Shown piece by piece: positions 41,055 through 51,384 of a stretch of DNA of 64,000 nt (position 1 is the stretch's first letter; each line of letters begins with the position of its first letter). A program made the translations under genes and the position numbers. Under the pieces are notes generated by a model. That model saw only the letters and a program-made list of their open reading frames with translations, had not been told where the DNA came from and ran no database searches. Origin of the DNA: Streptomyces sp. DH24 (GTDB taxonomy: Bacteria; Actinomycetota; Actinomycetes; Streptomycetales; Streptomycetaceae); contig NZ_JARVKW010000001.1 in NCBI RefSeq assembly GCF_029813775.1, positions 126,501 to 190,500 on the forward strand, in the 5' to 3' direction.

Positions 41055-43142
41055 GTGAGCACCAAGCCGACCACCACAGACCTCGACTGGACCGAGCTGG
41101 ACCAGCGGGCCGTCGACACCGCGCGCGTCCTGGCCGCCGATGCCGTACAGAAGGTCGGCAACGGCCATCCCGGTACGGCGATGAGCCTGGCGCCCGCCGC
41201 CTACACCCTCTTCCAGAAGGTGATGCGGCACGACCCGGCGGACGCCGACTGGGTCGGACGTGACCGCTTCGTGCTGTCCGCCGGCCACTCGTCCCTGACC
41301 CTCTACACCCAGCTGTACCTGGCCGGTTTCGGTCTGGAGCTGGACGACCTGAAGGCCTTCAGGACCTGGGGTTCGAAGACCCCGGGCCACCCGGAGTACG
41401 GCCACACCACGGGCGTGGAGACGACCACCGGCCCGCTGGGCCAGGGTGTCGCCAACGCGGTCGGCATGGCGATGGCCGCGCGCTACGAGCGCGGTCTGTT
41501 CGACCCGGAGGCGGCCGAGGGCACCTCCCCGTTCGACCACTTCGTCTACTGCATCGCCGGTGACGGCTGCCTCCAGGAGGGCATCTCCGCCGAGGCGTCC
41601 TCGCTGGCCGGGCACCAGAAGCTCGGCAACCTGATCCTGCTGTGGGACGACAACCACATCTCGATCGAGGGCGACACCGAGACGGCCGTCTCCGAGGACA
41701 CGGTCAAGCGCTACGAGGCCTACGGGTGGCACGTGCAGCGCGTCGAGCCGCAGGAGAACGGCGACCTGGACCCGGCGGCGATCTACGCCGCGATCCAGGA
41801 GGCCAAGGCGGTCACCGACCGGCCGTCGTTCATCGCGATGCGCTCGATCATCGCCTGGCCCGCCCCGAACGCGCAGAACACCGAGGCCGCGCACGGCTCG
41901 GCGCTCGGCGACGACGAGGTCGCCGCCACCAAGCGCGTCCTGGGCTTCGACCCGGAGCAGACCTTCGAGGTCTCCGACGAGGTCATCGCCCACACCCGCA
42001 AGGCGCTGGAGCGCGGCCGGGAGGCGAAGGCCGAGTGGGAGAAGTCGTTCCAGGAGTGGCGCAGCGCCAACCCGGAGCGGGCCGCCGAGTTCGACCGCGT
42101 CGCCGCGGGTGAGCTGCCCAAGGGCTGGGAGGACAAGCTCCCGGTCTTCGAGGCGGGCAAGGCGGTCGCCACGCGTGCCGCGTCCGGCAAGGTCCTGCAG
42201 GCGCTCGGCGCGGTGATCCCGGAGCTGTGGGGCGGCTCGGCCGACCTCGCGGGCTCCAACAACACCACCATCGACAAGACCAGCTCCTTCCTCCCGGCGG
42301 GCAACCCGCTGCCGGAGGCGAACCCCTACGGGCGCACGATCCACTTCGGCATCCGTGAGCACGCGATGGCCGCGGAGATGAACGGCATCGCGCTGCACGG
42401 CAACACGCGCATTTACGGCGGCACCTTCCTGGTGTTCTCCGACTACATGCGCAACGCCGTGCGCCTGTCCGCGCTGATGCACCTGCCGGTGACGTACGTG
42501 TGGACGCACGACTCCATCGGCCTCGGCGAGGACGGCCCGACCCACCAGCCGGTCGAGCACCTGGCCTCGCTGCGCGCCATCCCCGGCCTGAACGTCGTGC
42601 GCCCGGCCGACGCCAACGAGACCGCCGTCGCCTGGCGGGAGATCCTGCGCCGCTGGACGAAGGAGTTCGGCAAGGGCACCCCGCACGGCCTGGCGCTGAC
42701 CCGGCAGGGCGTGCCGACGTACGAGACGAACGAGGACGCGGCCAAGGGCGGCTACGTGCTGTTCGACTCCGAGGGCGGCGAGCCCGAGGTGATCCTGATC
42801 GCCACCGGTTCCGAGGTGCACGTCGCCGTGGAGGCGCGCGAGCAGCTCCAGGCCTCGGGTGTGCCGACGCGCGTGGTGTCGATGCCGTCCGTGGAGTGGT
42901 TCGAGGAGCAGGACCAGGGGTACCGGGACAGCGTCCTGCCGCCGTCCGTGAAGGCCCGTGTCGCGGTGGAGGCCGGTATCGGTCTCACGTGGCACAAGTA
43001 CGTGGGAGACGCCGGCCGCATCGTCTCCCTGGAGCACTTCGGTGCGTCCGCCGACGGCAAGGTGCTCTTCCGCGAGTTCGGTTTCACCGCCGAGAACGTG
43101 GCCGCCGTCGCGCGGGAATCGATCGCCGCGGCCCGGCGCTGA
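41055..43142 (+). CDS. tkt: transketolase
   Basis: A 695-aa thiamine-diphosphate enzyme of the non-oxidative pentose phosphate pathway. N-terminal [19 protein letters not shown] and SAGHSS, the TPP motif [19 protein letters not shown]...[11 protein letters not shown], middle-domain [18 protein letters not shown] and [18 protein letters not shown], and [23 protein letters not shown] are all intact. GTG 41055 is used. It leads a co-directional cluster with transaldolase, G6PDH, OpcA and 6-phosphogluconolactonase. Confidence 0.96.
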   Translation: MSTKPTTTDLDWTELDQRAVDTARVLAADAVQKVGNGHPGTAMSLAPAAYTLFQKVMRHDPADADWVGRDRFVLSAGHSSLTLYTQLYLAGFGLELDDLKAFRTWGSKTPGHPEYGHTTGVETTTGPLGQGVANAVGMAMAARYERGLFDPEAAEGTSPFDHFVYCIAGDGCLQEGISAEASSLAGHQKLGNLILLWDDNHISIEGDTETAVSEDTVKRYEAYGWHVQRVEPQENGDLDPAAIYAAIQEAKAVTDRPSFIAMRSIIAWPAPNAQNTEAAHGSALGDDEVAATKRVLGFDPEQTFEVSDEVIAHTRKALERGREAKAEWEKSFQEWRSANPERAAEFDRVAAGELPKGWEDKLPVFEAGKAVATRAASGKVLQALGAVIPELWGGSADLAGSNNTTIDKTSSFLPAGNPLPEANPYGRTIHFGIREHAMAAEMNGIALHGNTRIYGGTFLVFSDYMRNAVRLSALMHLPVTYVWTHDSIGLGEDGPTHQPVEHLASLRAIPGLNVVRPADANETAVAWREILRRWTKEFGKGTPHGLALTRQGVPTYETNEDAAKGGYVLFDSEGGEPEVILIATGSEVHVAVEAREQLQASGVPTRVVSMPSVEWFEEQDQGYRDSVLPPSVKARVAVEAGIGLTWHKYVGDAGRIVSLEHFGASADGKVLFREFGFTAENVAAVARESIAAARR

Positions 43143-43176
43143 CGCTCACATACGACACGTAGGAGATGGAATTTCC

Positions 43177-44295
43177 ATGACAGACGCACTCAAGCGCCTT
43201 TCCGAGGAAGGCGTCGCGATCTGGCTGGACGACCTGTCGCGCAAGCGGATCACGTCCGGCAACCTGGCCGAGCTGATCGACCAGCAGCACGTCGTGGGCG
43301 TCACCACCAACCCCTCGATCTTCCAGAAGGCGATCTCCGAGGGCCACGGCTACGACCAGCAGCTCGCCGACCTCGCCGCCCGCAGGGTCACGGTCGAAGA
43401 GGCCATTCGCATGATCACGACGGCGGACGTCCGTGACGCCGCCGACATCCTGCGCCCGGTGTTCGACGCCACCGGCGGCCAGGACGGCCGGGTCTCCATC
43501 GAGGTCGACCCGCGCCTCGCCCACAACACGCGGGCGACGGTCGCCGAGGCCAAGCAGCTGGCGTGGCTGGTGGACCGGCCGAACACCCTCATCAAGATCC
43601 CGGCCACCGAAGCGGGCATCCCGGCGATCACCGAGGTGATCGGCAACGGCATCAGCGTCAACGTCACGCTGATCTTCTCCCTGGAGCGCTACCGCAAGGT
43701 CATGGACGCCTACCTCGCCGGCCTGGAGAAGGCCAAGGAGCGCGGCCTGGACCTGTCGAAGATCCACTCCGTGGCGTCCTTCTTCGTGTCCCGCGTGGAC
43801 ACCGAGATCGACAAGCGGCTCGACGCGCTCGGCACCGACGCCGCCAAGGCGCTGCGCGGCAAGGCCGCCCTCGCCAACGCGCGGCTGGCCTACCAGGCGT
43901 ACGAGGAGGTCTTCTCCTCCGAGCGCTGGTCGGCGCTGGAGAACGCGGGCGCGAACCGGCAGCGTCCGCTGTGGGCGTCCACGGGCGTGAAGGACCCGGC
44001 GTACCAGGACACCATGTACGTCACCGAGCTGGTGGCGCCGAACACGGTGAACACCATGCCGGAGGCGACCCTGGAGGCCACCGACGACCACGGTGAGATC
44101 ACCGGCAACACCGTCGCCGGCACCTACGAGCAGGCCCGCGCCGATCTCGACGCGGTCGAGCGGCTCGGCATCTCGTACGACGAGGTCGTGGAGCTGCTGG
44201 AGAAGGAGGGCGTCGAGAAGTTCGAGGCGTCCTGGAACGACCTGCTGAAGTCGACCGAGGCCGAGCTGCAGCGCCTCGCGCCTTCGGAGGGCTGA
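43177..44295 (+). CDS. tal: transaldolase
   Basis: A 372-aa Schiff-base aldolase. The catalytic lysine lies in [16 protein letters not shown]; other motifs are [23 protein letters not shown] and [24 protein letters not shown]. It transfers dihydroxyacetone units between sugar phosphates. ATG 43177 follows AGGAGATGGA. Only 34 bases separate it from tkt and 4 from zwf. Confidence 0.96.
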   Translation: MTDALKRLSEEGVAIWLDDLSRKRITSGNLAELIDQQHVVGVTTNPSIFQKAISEGHGYDQQLADLAARRVTVEEAIRMITTADVRDAADILRPVFDATGGQDGRVSIEVDPRLAHNTRATVAEAKQLAWLVDRPNTLIKIPATEAGIPAITEVIGNGISVNVTLIFSLERYRKVMDAYLAGLEKAKERGLDLSKIHSVASFFVSRVDTEIDKRLDALGTDAAKALRGKAALANARLAYQAYEEVFSSERWSALENAGANRQRPLWASTGVKDPAYQDTMYVTELVAPNTVNTMPEATLEATDDHGEITGNTVAGTYEQARADLDAVERLGISYDEVVELLEKEGVEKFEASWNDLLKSTEAELQRLAPSEG

Positions 44296-44299
44296 GACC

Positions 44300-45838
44300 T
44301 TGCCCCCCGTTTCCGGTTCCGGAGCGAATCCGCTTCGTGACCCCGCGGACCGACGGCTCCCGCGTATCGCGGGGCCGTCGGGCCTGGTCATCTTCGGCGT
44401 CACGGGCGATCTGTCCCGCAAGAAGCTCATGCCCGCGGTGTACGACCTCGCCAACCGGGGTCTGCTGCCGCCGGGCTTCTCCCTCGTCGGTTTCGCGCGC
44501 CGCGAGTGGCAGCACGAGGACTTCGCGCAGGTGGTCCACGACGCCGTCAAGGAACACGCCCGCACGCCCTTCCGCGAGGAGGTCTGGCAGCAGCTCATCC
44601 AGGGCATGCGCTTCGTGCAGGGCACGTTCGACGACGACGAGGCCTTCGAGCGGCTGCGCGGCACGATCGACGAGCTGGACAAGGCGCAGGGCACGGGCGG
44701 CAACTTCGCCTTCTACCTGTCGGTGCCGCCGCGGTCGTTCCCGGTGGTCATCCAGCAGCTGAAGAAGCACGGTCTCGCCGACCAGACGGGCGGCTCCTGG
44801 CGGCGCGCGGTCATCGAGAAGCCGTTCGGGCACGACCTGAAGTCGGCCGAGGAGCTCAACAAGGTCGTCCACGAGGTCTTCGCCCCGGACCAGGTCTTCC
44901 GCATCGACCACTACCTGGGCAAGGAGACCGTCCAGAACATCCTGGCGCTGCGGTTCGCCAACACGATGTTCGAGCCGATCTGGAACCGGTCCTTCGTGGA
45001 CCACGTGCAGATCACCATGGCCGAGGACATCGGCATCGGCGGCCGGGCCGGCTACTACGACGGCATCGGCGCCGCCCGCGACGTCATCCAGAACCACCTG
45101 CTCCAGCTGCTCGCGCTGACCGCGATGGAGGAGCCCGCCTCCTTCGACGCGGACGCGCTGGCCGCGGAGAAGACCAAGGTCCTCGGCGCCGTGCGGCTGC
45201 CCAAGGACCTGGGGCGCGACACCGTGCGCGGCCAGTACACGGCCGGCTGGCAGGGTGGCGCGAAGGCGGTCGGCTATCTCGACGAGGAGGGCATCGACCC
45301 GGCGTCGAAGACCGACACGTACGCCGCGATCAAGGTCGGGATCGACAACCGCCGCTGGGCGGGCGTCCCCTTCTACCTGCGCACCGGCAAGCGGCTCGGC
45401 CGGCGCGTCACGGAGATCGCGGTCGTCTTCCAGCGCGCGCCGCACTCCCCCTTCGACACGACGGCCACCGAGGAGCTCGGGCAGAACGCGATCGTGATCC
45501 GCGTCCAGCCGGACGAGGGCGTCACGGTCCGCTTCGGTTCCAAGGTGCCGGGCACGTCGATGGAGATCCGGGACGTGTCCATGGACTTCGCCTACGGCGA
45601 GTCGTTCACGGAGTCCAGCCCGGAGGCGTACGAGCGGCTGATCCTGGACGTGCTGCTCGGCGACTCCAACCTCTTCCCGCGCACCGAGGAGGTCGAGCTG
45701 TCCTGGAAGATCCTCGACCCGATCGAGGAGTACTGGGACACCAACGGCAAGCCCGCCCAGTACCCGGCCGGTACCTGGGGACCCGTCGAGGCGGACGAAA
45801 TGCTCGAGCGAGACGGACGGAGCTGGCGCCGGCCATGA
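44300..45838 (+). CDS. zwf: glucose-6-phosphate 1-dehydrogenase
   Basis: A 512-aa NADP-dependent first enzyme of the oxidative pentose phosphate pathway. The dinucleotide motif is GVTGDLSRKKL (33-43) and the active-site signature RIDHYLGKETVQNILALRF. TTG 44300 lies behind GGAGGG, and the tal stop is only 5 bases upstream. The stop overlaps opcA (ATGA). Confidence 0.95.
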   Translation: MPPVSGSGANPLRDPADRRLPRIAGPSGLVIFGVTGDLSRKKLMPAVYDLANRGLLPPGFSLVGFARREWQHEDFAQVVHDAVKEHARTPFREEVWQQLIQGMRFVQGTFDDDEAFERLRGTIDELDKAQGTGGNFAFYLSVPPRSFPVVIQQLKKHGLADQTGGSWRRAVIEKPFGHDLKSAEELNKVVHEVFAPDQVFRIDHYLGKETVQNILALRFANTMFEPIWNRSFVDHVQITMAEDIGIGGRAGYYDGIGAARDVIQNHLLQLLALTAMEEPASFDADALAAEKTKVLGAVRLPKDLGRDTVRGQYTAGWQGGAKAVGYLDEEGIDPASKTDTYAAIKVGIDNRRWAGVPFYLRTGKRLGRRVTEIAVVFQRAPHSPFDTTATEELGQNAIVIRVQPDEGVTVRFGSKVPGTSMEIRDVSMDFAYGESFTESSPEAYERLILDVLLGDSNLFPRTEEVELSWKILDPIEEYWDTNGKPAQYPAGTWGPVEADEMLERDGRSWRRP

Positions 45839-46932
45839 AGATAGACCTCACGGACACCACGGCCAGCAAGATCAACAAGGCACTGGTGCAGGGCCGCCGC
45901 GCCATCGGCACGCCGGCCGTCGGCATGGTGCTCACGCTGGTCATCGTGACGGACGAGGAGAACGCGTACGACGCGCTGAGGGCCGCGAACGAGGCGTCCC
46001 GCGAGCATCCCTCGCGCACCCTCGTGGTCATCAAGCGCGTCTCGCGCACCCCGCGCGACCGCACGCAGTCCCGGCTGGACGCCGAGGTGCGGGTGGGCGC
46101 GGACGCGGGCACCGGTGAGACGGTCGTGCTGCGGCTGTACGGCGACGTGGTCGGGCACGCCCAGTCGGTGGTGCTGCCGCTGCTGCTGCCGGACGCCCCG
46201 GTGGTGGTCTGGTGGCCGGTGAACGCCCCGCTGGACCCGGCCGACGATCCGCTCGGCGCCCTGGCGCAGCGCCGGGTCACCGACAGCTACGCCTCCGAGC
46301 AGCCGGTGCGGGAGCTGGCGGCCCGCGCCGAGTCGTACACGCCCGGCGACACCGACCTGTCGTGGACCCGCATCACGCCGTGGCGCTCGATGCTGGCGGC
46401 GGCCCTCGACCAGGTCGTCTGCGAGGTGCGGGGCGTCGAGGTGGAGGGCGAGGAGTTCAACCCGAGCTGCGAGCTGCTGGCGATGTGGCTCGCGGACCGG
46501 CTGGACGTGCCCGTGAAGCGCTCGCTGTCGGACGGGCCGGGGCTGACCGCGGTCCGGATGGACACCGACTGCGGGGCGATCGTGCTGGACCGGGCGGACG
46601 GTTCCCTGGCGACGCTGTCCATCGAGGGCCAGCCGGCCCGCGCGGTGGCGCTGAAGCGGCGGGAGACGGCCGAGCTGATCGCGGAGGAGCTGCGGCGGCT
46701 CGACCCGGACGACACGTACGCCTCCGCGCTGCGCTACGGCGTGGACCGGCTGAACGCGGCGGCCGCGGCGGCCGACGGGGCCGACGGGGCCGACGGGGCC
46801 GGGGACGCCGGCAACGCCCAGGTGACCGACGACGTCCCCGTGGCGGTCGAGGAGCCCGTCGAGTCGGCGGCGAAGGCGCCCGCCAGGCGTGCGGCGAAGA
46901 AGGCACCCGTGAAGAAGGCGGCGGCGAAATGA
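45835..46932 (+). CDS. opcA: OpcA, glucose-6-phosphate dehydrogenase assembly/activator protein
   Basis: A 365-aa OpcA-family protein: LTLVIVTDEENAYDALRAANEASREHPSRTLVV, PDAPVVVWWP, DLSWTRITPWRSMLAAALDQ. In cyanobacteria and actinobacteria OpcA activates G6PDH. The last ~60 residues are unusual: a DGADGADGAG repeat followed by a lysine/alanine tail (KAPARRAAKKAPVKKAAAK) like histone H1 tails. It overlaps zwf and pgl by ATGA at both ends. Confidence 0.95.
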   Translation: MKIDLTDTTASKINKALVQGRRAIGTPAVGMVLTLVIVTDEENAYDALRAANEASREHPSRTLVVIKRVSRTPRDRTQSRLDAEVRVGADAGTGETVVLRLYGDVVGHAQSVVLPLLLPDAPVVVWWPVNAPLDPADDPLGALAQRRVTDSYASEQPVRELAARAESYTPGDTDLSWTRITPWRSMLAAALDQVVCEVRGVEVEGEEFNPSCELLAMWLADRLDVPVKRSLSDGPGLTAVRMDTDCGAIVLDRADGSLATLSIEGQPARAVALKRRETAELIAEELRRLDPDDTYASALRYGVDRLNAAAAAADGADGADGAGDAGNAQVTDDVPVAVEEPVESAAKAPARRAAKKAPVKKAAAK

Positions 46933-47714
46933 GTAGGGCACCGCAGCTGGTCGTGCACCACGACAAGGAGCTGATGGCGCAGGCCGCGGCGGCCCGGCTG
47001 ATCACGAAGATCGTGGACGCGCAGGCCTCGCGGGGTTCGGCGTCCGTGGTGCTGACGGGCGGCCGCAACGGCAACGGCCTGCTGGCGGCGCTGTCCGCGG
47101 CGCCCGCCCGGGACGCGGTCGACTGGACGCGGCTCGACCTGTGGTGGGGCGACGAGCGGTTCCTGCCGGAGGGCGATCCGGAGCGCAACGTCACGCAGGC
47201 CCGCGCGGCGCTGCTCGACTCGGTGCCGCTGGACCCGAAGCGGGTGCACGCGATGCCGGCGTCGGACGGCCCGTACGGCTCGGACGTGGACGCGGCGGCC
47301 GCCGGCTACGCGCAGGAGCTGGCCCGTGCGGCCGGTCCCGAGAACCATGGCGCGGTGCCGACGTTCGATGTGCTGATGCTGGGCGTCGGCCCGGACACGC
47401 ACGTGGCGTCGCTGTTCCCGGAGCTCCCGGCGGTCCGGGAGACGGAGCGGACGGTGGTCGGTGTGCACGGCGCGCCGAAGCCGCCGCCGACCCGGGTGAC
47501 GCTCACGCTTCCGGCGATCCGCGCGGCCCGCGAGGTGTGGCTGCTGGCCGCCGGGGAGGACAAGGCGGAGGCCGCGGCGATCGCCCTGTCGGACGCCGGT
47601 GAGATCCAGGCCCCGGCGGCGGGCGCGTACGGCCGCAGCCGCACCCTGTGGCTGCTGGACGCGGCGGCGGCCTCGCAGCTGCCGAGGGCGCTGTACCCGC
47701 CGGCGACGGCCTGA
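46929..47714 (+). CDS. pgl: 6-phosphogluconolactonase
   Basis: A 261-aa DevB/Pgl protein of the NagB superfamily. Motifs are VVLTGGRNGNGLLAAL, DLWWGDERFLPEGDPERNVTQAR, MLGVGPDTHVASLFP and VTLTLPAIRAAREVWLLAAGEDKA. It hydrolyses the lactone made by Zwf. It is the last gene of the operon, followed by a strong terminator. Confidence 0.95.
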   Translation: MSRAPQLVVHHDKELMAQAAAARLITKIVDAQASRGSASVVLTGGRNGNGLLAALSAAPARDAVDWTRLDLWWGDERFLPEGDPERNVTQARAALLDSVPLDPKRVHAMPASDGPYGSDVDAAAAGYAQELARAAGPENHGAVPTFDVLMLGVGPDTHVASLFPELPAVRETERTVVGVHGAPKPPPTRVTLTLPAIRAAREVWLLAAGEDKAEAAAIALSDAGEIQAPAAGAYGRSRTLWLLDAAAASQLPRALYPPATA

Positions 47715-47731
47715 GGCGAGGACGACGAAAA

Positions 47732-47771
47732 GCCGGCCCTCCCGCTTTCCGCCGAAAGCGGGAGGGCCGGC
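47732..47771. terminator. strong bidirectional terminator
   Basis: A perfect 18-bp stem, GCCGGCCCTCCCGCTTTC with GAAAGCGGGAGGGCCGGC, around a 4-base loop, between the convergent pgl and MalG-type genes. On the minus strand it is followed by TTTTCGTC, giving a U run. Confidence 0.92.
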
Positions 47772-47787
47772 GCTCGTGGGGCGGGCG

Positions 47788-48639
47788 TTACTTGACCGAT
47801 CCGGCCATGACGCCCTGCACGAAGTGCCGCTGGAAGGCGAAGAACACCACCAGGGGCACGATCAGGGAGAGGAACGCGCCGGGGGCGAGCACGTCCACGT
47901 TGCTGCCGAACTGGCGGATCTGCGACTGCAGTTCGACGGTCAGCGGCTGCGAGGAGCTGTTCGCGAACAGCAGCGCGACCAGCATGTCGTTCCACACCCA
48001 CAGGAACTGGAAGATGGCCAGCGAGGCGATCGCGGGGCGGCCCACCGGCAGCACCAGCTGGATGAAGATCCGCCACTCGCTGCCGCCGTCCATGCGGGCG
48101 GCCTCCAGCATCTCCTTGGGTATCTCGGCGAAGTAGTTCCGCAGCAGGAACACCGCGAACGGCAGCCCGTAGGCGACGTGGAACAGCACCACGCCCGGGA
48201 TCGTGCCGAACAGGCCGAGCTCGCCGAAGAGTTTGGCCACCGGCAGCAGACCGATCTGCACCGGGACCACCAGCAGGGCGACCACCAGCAGGAAGACCGC
48301 GTCGCGGCCGGGGAAGTCCAGCCAGGCGAAGGCGTATCCGGCGAGCGCCGCGATGACGACGACCAGGACGGTCGTCGGCACCGAGATCAGCACGGTGTTC
48401 CAGAAGGACTGCGTGATGCCCGAGTTCTCCAGCAGCGCCGAGTAGTTGTCGAAGGACAGCTGCCCGGGGCTGGTGAACACCGTCCACCAGCCGCCCGTCG
48501 CGGTCTCCTCCGCGGAGCGCATCGACGACAGGAACAGTCCGGCCAGCGGCGTCAGCCAGACCAGGCCGATCAGGACGAGGAAAGCCTGTACGACGGCGCT
48601 GCTCAGCCCACGGCGGATCACGTTCATCGCCGAGTTCAT
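47788..48639 (-). CDS. sugar ABC transporter permease (MalG/AglG type)
   Basis: A 283-aa permease with about six helices. The EAA loop is EMLEAARMDGGSEWRIFIQLVLP and the C-terminus ends FQRHFVQGVMAGSVK as in MalG. ATG 48639 has AAGGAG 6 bases upstream and overlaps the preceding permease stop (ATGA). It is the last gene of the alpha-glucoside-type operon. Confidence 0.92.
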   Translation of the reverse strand: MNSAMNVIRRGLSSAVVQAFLVLIGLVWLTPLAGLFLSSMRSAEETATGGWWTVFTSPGQLSFDNYSALLENSGITQSFWNTVLISVPTTVLVVVIAALAGYAFAWLDFPGRDAVFLLVVALLVVPVQIGLLPVAKLFGELGLFGTIPGVVLFHVAYGLPFAVFLLRNYFAEIPKEMLEAARMDGGSEWRIFIQLVLPVGRPAIASLAIFQFLWVWNDMLVALLFANSSSQPLTVELQSQIRQFGSNVDVLAPGAFLSLIVPLVVFFAFQRHFVQGVMAGSVK

Positions 48640-49997
48640 CGCTGACTCCTTCGGAAGCGCCGGACGTTGAACACCATGGCGGGCACCACCAGCAGCAGAA
48701 GCAGCACACCCAGCGCACTGCCGAGGCCCTGGTTGTTGCCCCCGCCGAACGACACGAGCCACATCTGTGTCGCGAGGACGGTGGCGTCCTCCTGCACGGG
48801 TCCGGGCGCGATGATGTAGACCAGGTCGAAGACCTTCATGACGTTGATCACGAGCGTCACAAAGACGACCGTAAGCACGGGGGCGAGGAGCGGTACGGTG
48901 ATGCGCCGGAAGATTTGCCACTCGTTGGCTCCGTCCATACGTGCCGCCTCGAGCGCGTCCCGGGGCAGCGTGGCGAGGCCCGCACCGATCAGTACCATCG
49001 CGAAGCCGGTCCAGATCCACAGGTACGCCCCGATGATCGCCGGGGTGACGAGTGTCGGCCCGAGCCAGGAGATGCCGTCGTACGGGGGTGCGAAGTTCTT
49101 CGCGGGCAGCTTCACCTCGTAGGAGCCGTCCGCCAGACCCGTGAAGCGGAAGGAGCCGTCCGATCCGGTCGTCGTGGTCGCGACCGTTCTGCCGTCGCGC
49201 ACCGCCTCGACCTTCATCTCGGGCAGGCCGCTCTCGCGCTGGTCGACGCGGCCCTGCTCCCCTCCTCCACCGGGCGTGAAGTCCAGGTAGACCACACCGC
49301 TCAGCTCGTCCGCGCCGGCCTTGCGGGCGGCGGCCTCGTGGGCCGGCTCCGCACCGCCGGGCAGGTCGTCCGGCAGGACGCCGACCAGGCCCAGGTGGAC
49401 CGTGTCGCCGGGCGACACGGCTGCCCCGGTGCGGTACGAGCCGTCCTTGTCCTTGACGATGCCCTGGCCCTCGCGGGCGCGGGCGGTCGGGTAGGACGCG
49501 GCGTCCTCGAAGGCGTCGTGGACCGAGACCATGGCGGCGTTGAGCACGCCCTTGTCCGGGTCCTCCTCGTAGGCGAGCCGGAAGATGATGCCGGCGGCCA
49601 GGAAGGACACCGCCATCGGCAGGAACATCAGCAGCTTGAAGGCGGTCGCCCAGCGCACCTTCTCCACCAGCACGGCCAGGATCAGGCCGAGGCCGGTCAG
49701 CAGGGCCGGCGCCACCACCACCCAGATCGTGGTGTTCCGGATGGCCTTGAGCGTCGCCGGGTCCTGGAACATCTCGGTGTAGTTCTCGGCGCCGACGAAG
49801 TTGTTGCCGGAGGCGTCGAAGAAGCTCCGCCCGACCGAGAACAGCACCGGGTAGACGACCAGGGCACCCAGCAGGAGGACCGCGGGGAACACGAACAGCA
49901 GGGCGATGATCCGTCCACGGCGCCGCCGTTGGCGGGGCCCCGGCGCGGGGCCGGCCGCGGTGGGCGGCCCCGCTTCTTTCACCAAGGTGGCGGTCAT
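48636..49997 (-). CDS. sugar ABC transporter permease (MalF/AglF type) with a large external domain
   Basis: A 453-aa permease, about 150 residues longer than usual. Helices 1-3 (about 30-145) are normal. Then an insert of about 165 residues (145-312) carries a hydrophilic stretch and a carboxypeptidase-regulatory/SdrD-B-like beta sandwich (YLDFTPGGGG ... TTTTGSDGSFRFTGLADGSYEVKLP, about 236-298). The remaining helices and the EAA loop (LEAARMDGANEWQIFRRITVP) follow. By position it corresponds to the periplasmic P2 loop of MalF and should face outwards and meet the binding protein. Confidence 0.9.
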   Translation of the reverse strand: MTATLVKEAGPPTAAGPAPGPRQRRRRGRIIALLFVFPAVLLLGALVVYPVLFSVGRSFFDASGNNFVGAENYTEMFQDPATLKAIRNTTIWVVVAPALLTGLGLILAVLVEKVRWATAFKLLMFLPMAVSFLAAGIIFRLAYEEDPDKGVLNAAMVSVHDAFEDAASYPTARAREGQGIVKDKDGSYRTGAAVSPGDTVHLGLVGVLPDDLPGGAEPAHEAAARKAGADELSGVVYLDFTPGGGGEQGRVDQRESGLPEMKVEAVRDGRTVATTTTGSDGSFRFTGLADGSYEVKLPAKNFAPPYDGISWLGPTLVTPAIIGAYLWIWTGFAMVLIGAGLATLPRDALEAARMDGANEWQIFRRITVPLLAPVLTVVFVTLVINVMKVFDLVYIIAPGPVQEDATVLATQMWLVSFGGGNNQGLGSALGVLLLLLVVPAMVFNVRRFRRSQR

Positions 49998-50003
49998 GGC
50001 AGG

Positions 50004-51338
50004 TCAGCTCCCGTACGCCTTGGCCGCGGCCTTCTCCAGCTCGGCCGCGGTGGCCTTCGGGTTGGACGGGTCGCGCAGGAAGTCCTGGAGGATCTTCCAC
50101 TCGCCGGTGCCCTTGGTGCCGCCGAACGCCGCCGGGGCCTGGTCCGACATGTCGAAGCGGACGGCGTCGGCGTTGCCGGCGTCCACGAGGGACTTGGCGG
50201 TGGCGCGGGTCACGTCGTCGCCGTAGGAGGCGAGGTCGAGGTTCTTGTTCGGGGAGATGTACCCGCCGATCCCGGCCCACACGGCGGAGGCCTCGGGGGT
50301 GGTCAGGTACTCCAGGAGCGCCATGCCGGCCTCGCTGTTCTTTCCGTCCTTCAGGACGACGGCCGCGTCGCCGCCGCTGACGACCGGGGCGTCACCGGAG
50401 CCGACGGGCGGGAACGGGAAGAAGTTGGCGTCCTCGCCGATCTTCTTGCCGAACTGGTCCTTGGCCACGCCCGCGACGAAGTCGCCCTCGTAGACCATGC
50501 CGGCCTCGGGCTCGGGGCCGAAGACCTTCTCGACCGAGCCGGGGAAGTCGGTGTTCAGGGCGCCCTTCTGACCGCCGGCGATGAGCTGCTTGTCCTTGAA
50601 CAGCTTGCCGAGCGTGGTGAGGGCGTCGACGACGCTCTGGTCGGTCCACTTCAGCTTGTGGGCGGCGAGCGCGTCGTACTTCTCCGCGCCGGCCTGGGAG
50701 AGGTAGACGTTCTCGAACCAGTCGGTGAGCGTCCAGCCGTCCTGGCCGGCGACCGCGAAGGCGGAGAGACCGGAGTCGGAGACGGTCCGGCCGGCCTTGA
50801 GCATCTCGTCGTAGGTCTTCGGCGTCTCGACGCCGGCCTGCGCGAGGGCGTCGGGGCTGTACCAGACGGTCGACTTGTGGGCGGCCTTGAAGTAGAGGCC
50901 GTAGAGCTTGCCGTCGACGCTGCCGTAGTTCTTCCACACGGGCGCGAAGTTCTCGTCCACGGCCGTCTGCGCCTTCGCGGAAAGCGGCTTGAGCCAGCCG
51001 TTCTTGGCGAACTGCTGGAGCACGCCGACCTGCGGGACCATCACGACGTCGGGCGCGTCGCCGCCCTCGATCTTGCTGCCGACGACGGTGGAGACGTTGT
51101 CGCCGGTCGGCACGAACCGCGTCTTGGCGCCGGTCTTCTCGGTGAAGGCGTCGAGCACCTTCTGGAAGTTCTTCTGCTCGGTGCCGGACCAGACGCCGGC
51201 CACGGTGACGGTCTGGCCGCTGAGGGCCTTGTCGCCGCCGCCGGCGGAGACGTCGTCGTCACCGCCGCAGGCGGTCGAGCCGAACGCGAGGGCTATGGCG
51301 GTGCAACTCGCCAGGAGGGTGGTACGTCGTCGCATCAT
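50004..51338 (-). CDS. sugar ABC transporter substrate-binding lipoprotein (AglE type)
   Basis: A 444-aa lipoprotein. Signal residues MMRRRTTLLASCTAIALAFG lead to lipobox STAC, with the acylated Cys near residue 23. Family marks are VTVAGVWSGTEQKNFQKVLDAFTEKTGAKTRFVP, GDAPDVVMVPQVGVLQQFA, GKLYGLYFKAAHKSTVWYSP and PGSVEKVFGPEPEAGMVYEGDFVAG. The context (GH13 upstream, MalFG-like permeases downstream) points to alpha-glucosides such as maltose or trehalose. AAGGGA precedes the ATG; the next codon is also ATG. Confidence 0.92.
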   Translation of the reverse strand: MMRRRTTLLASCTAIALAFGSTACGGDDDVSAGGGDKALSGQTVTVAGVWSGTEQKNFQKVLDAFTEKTGAKTRFVPTGDNVSTVVGSKIEGGDAPDVVMVPQVGVLQQFAKNGWLKPLSAKAQTAVDENFAPVWKNYGSVDGKLYGLYFKAAHKSTVWYSPDALAQAGVETPKTYDEMLKAGRTVSDSGLSAFAVAGQDGWTLTDWFENVYLSQAGAEKYDALAAHKLKWTDQSVVDALTTLGKLFKDKQLIAGGQKGALNTDFPGSVEKVFGPEPEAGMVYEGDFVAGVAKDQFGKKIGEDANFFPFPPVGSGDAPVVSGGDAAVVLKDGKNSEAGMALLEYLTTPEASAVWAGIGGYISPNKNLDLASYGDDVTRATAKSLVDAGNADAVRFDMSDQAPAAFGGTKGTGEWKILQDFLRDPSNPKATAAELEKAAAKAYGS

Positions 51339-51384
51339 CGTTGATGTCCCTTCGTGGATGGGGGTTGACGCAAGTTCCGGGGGC

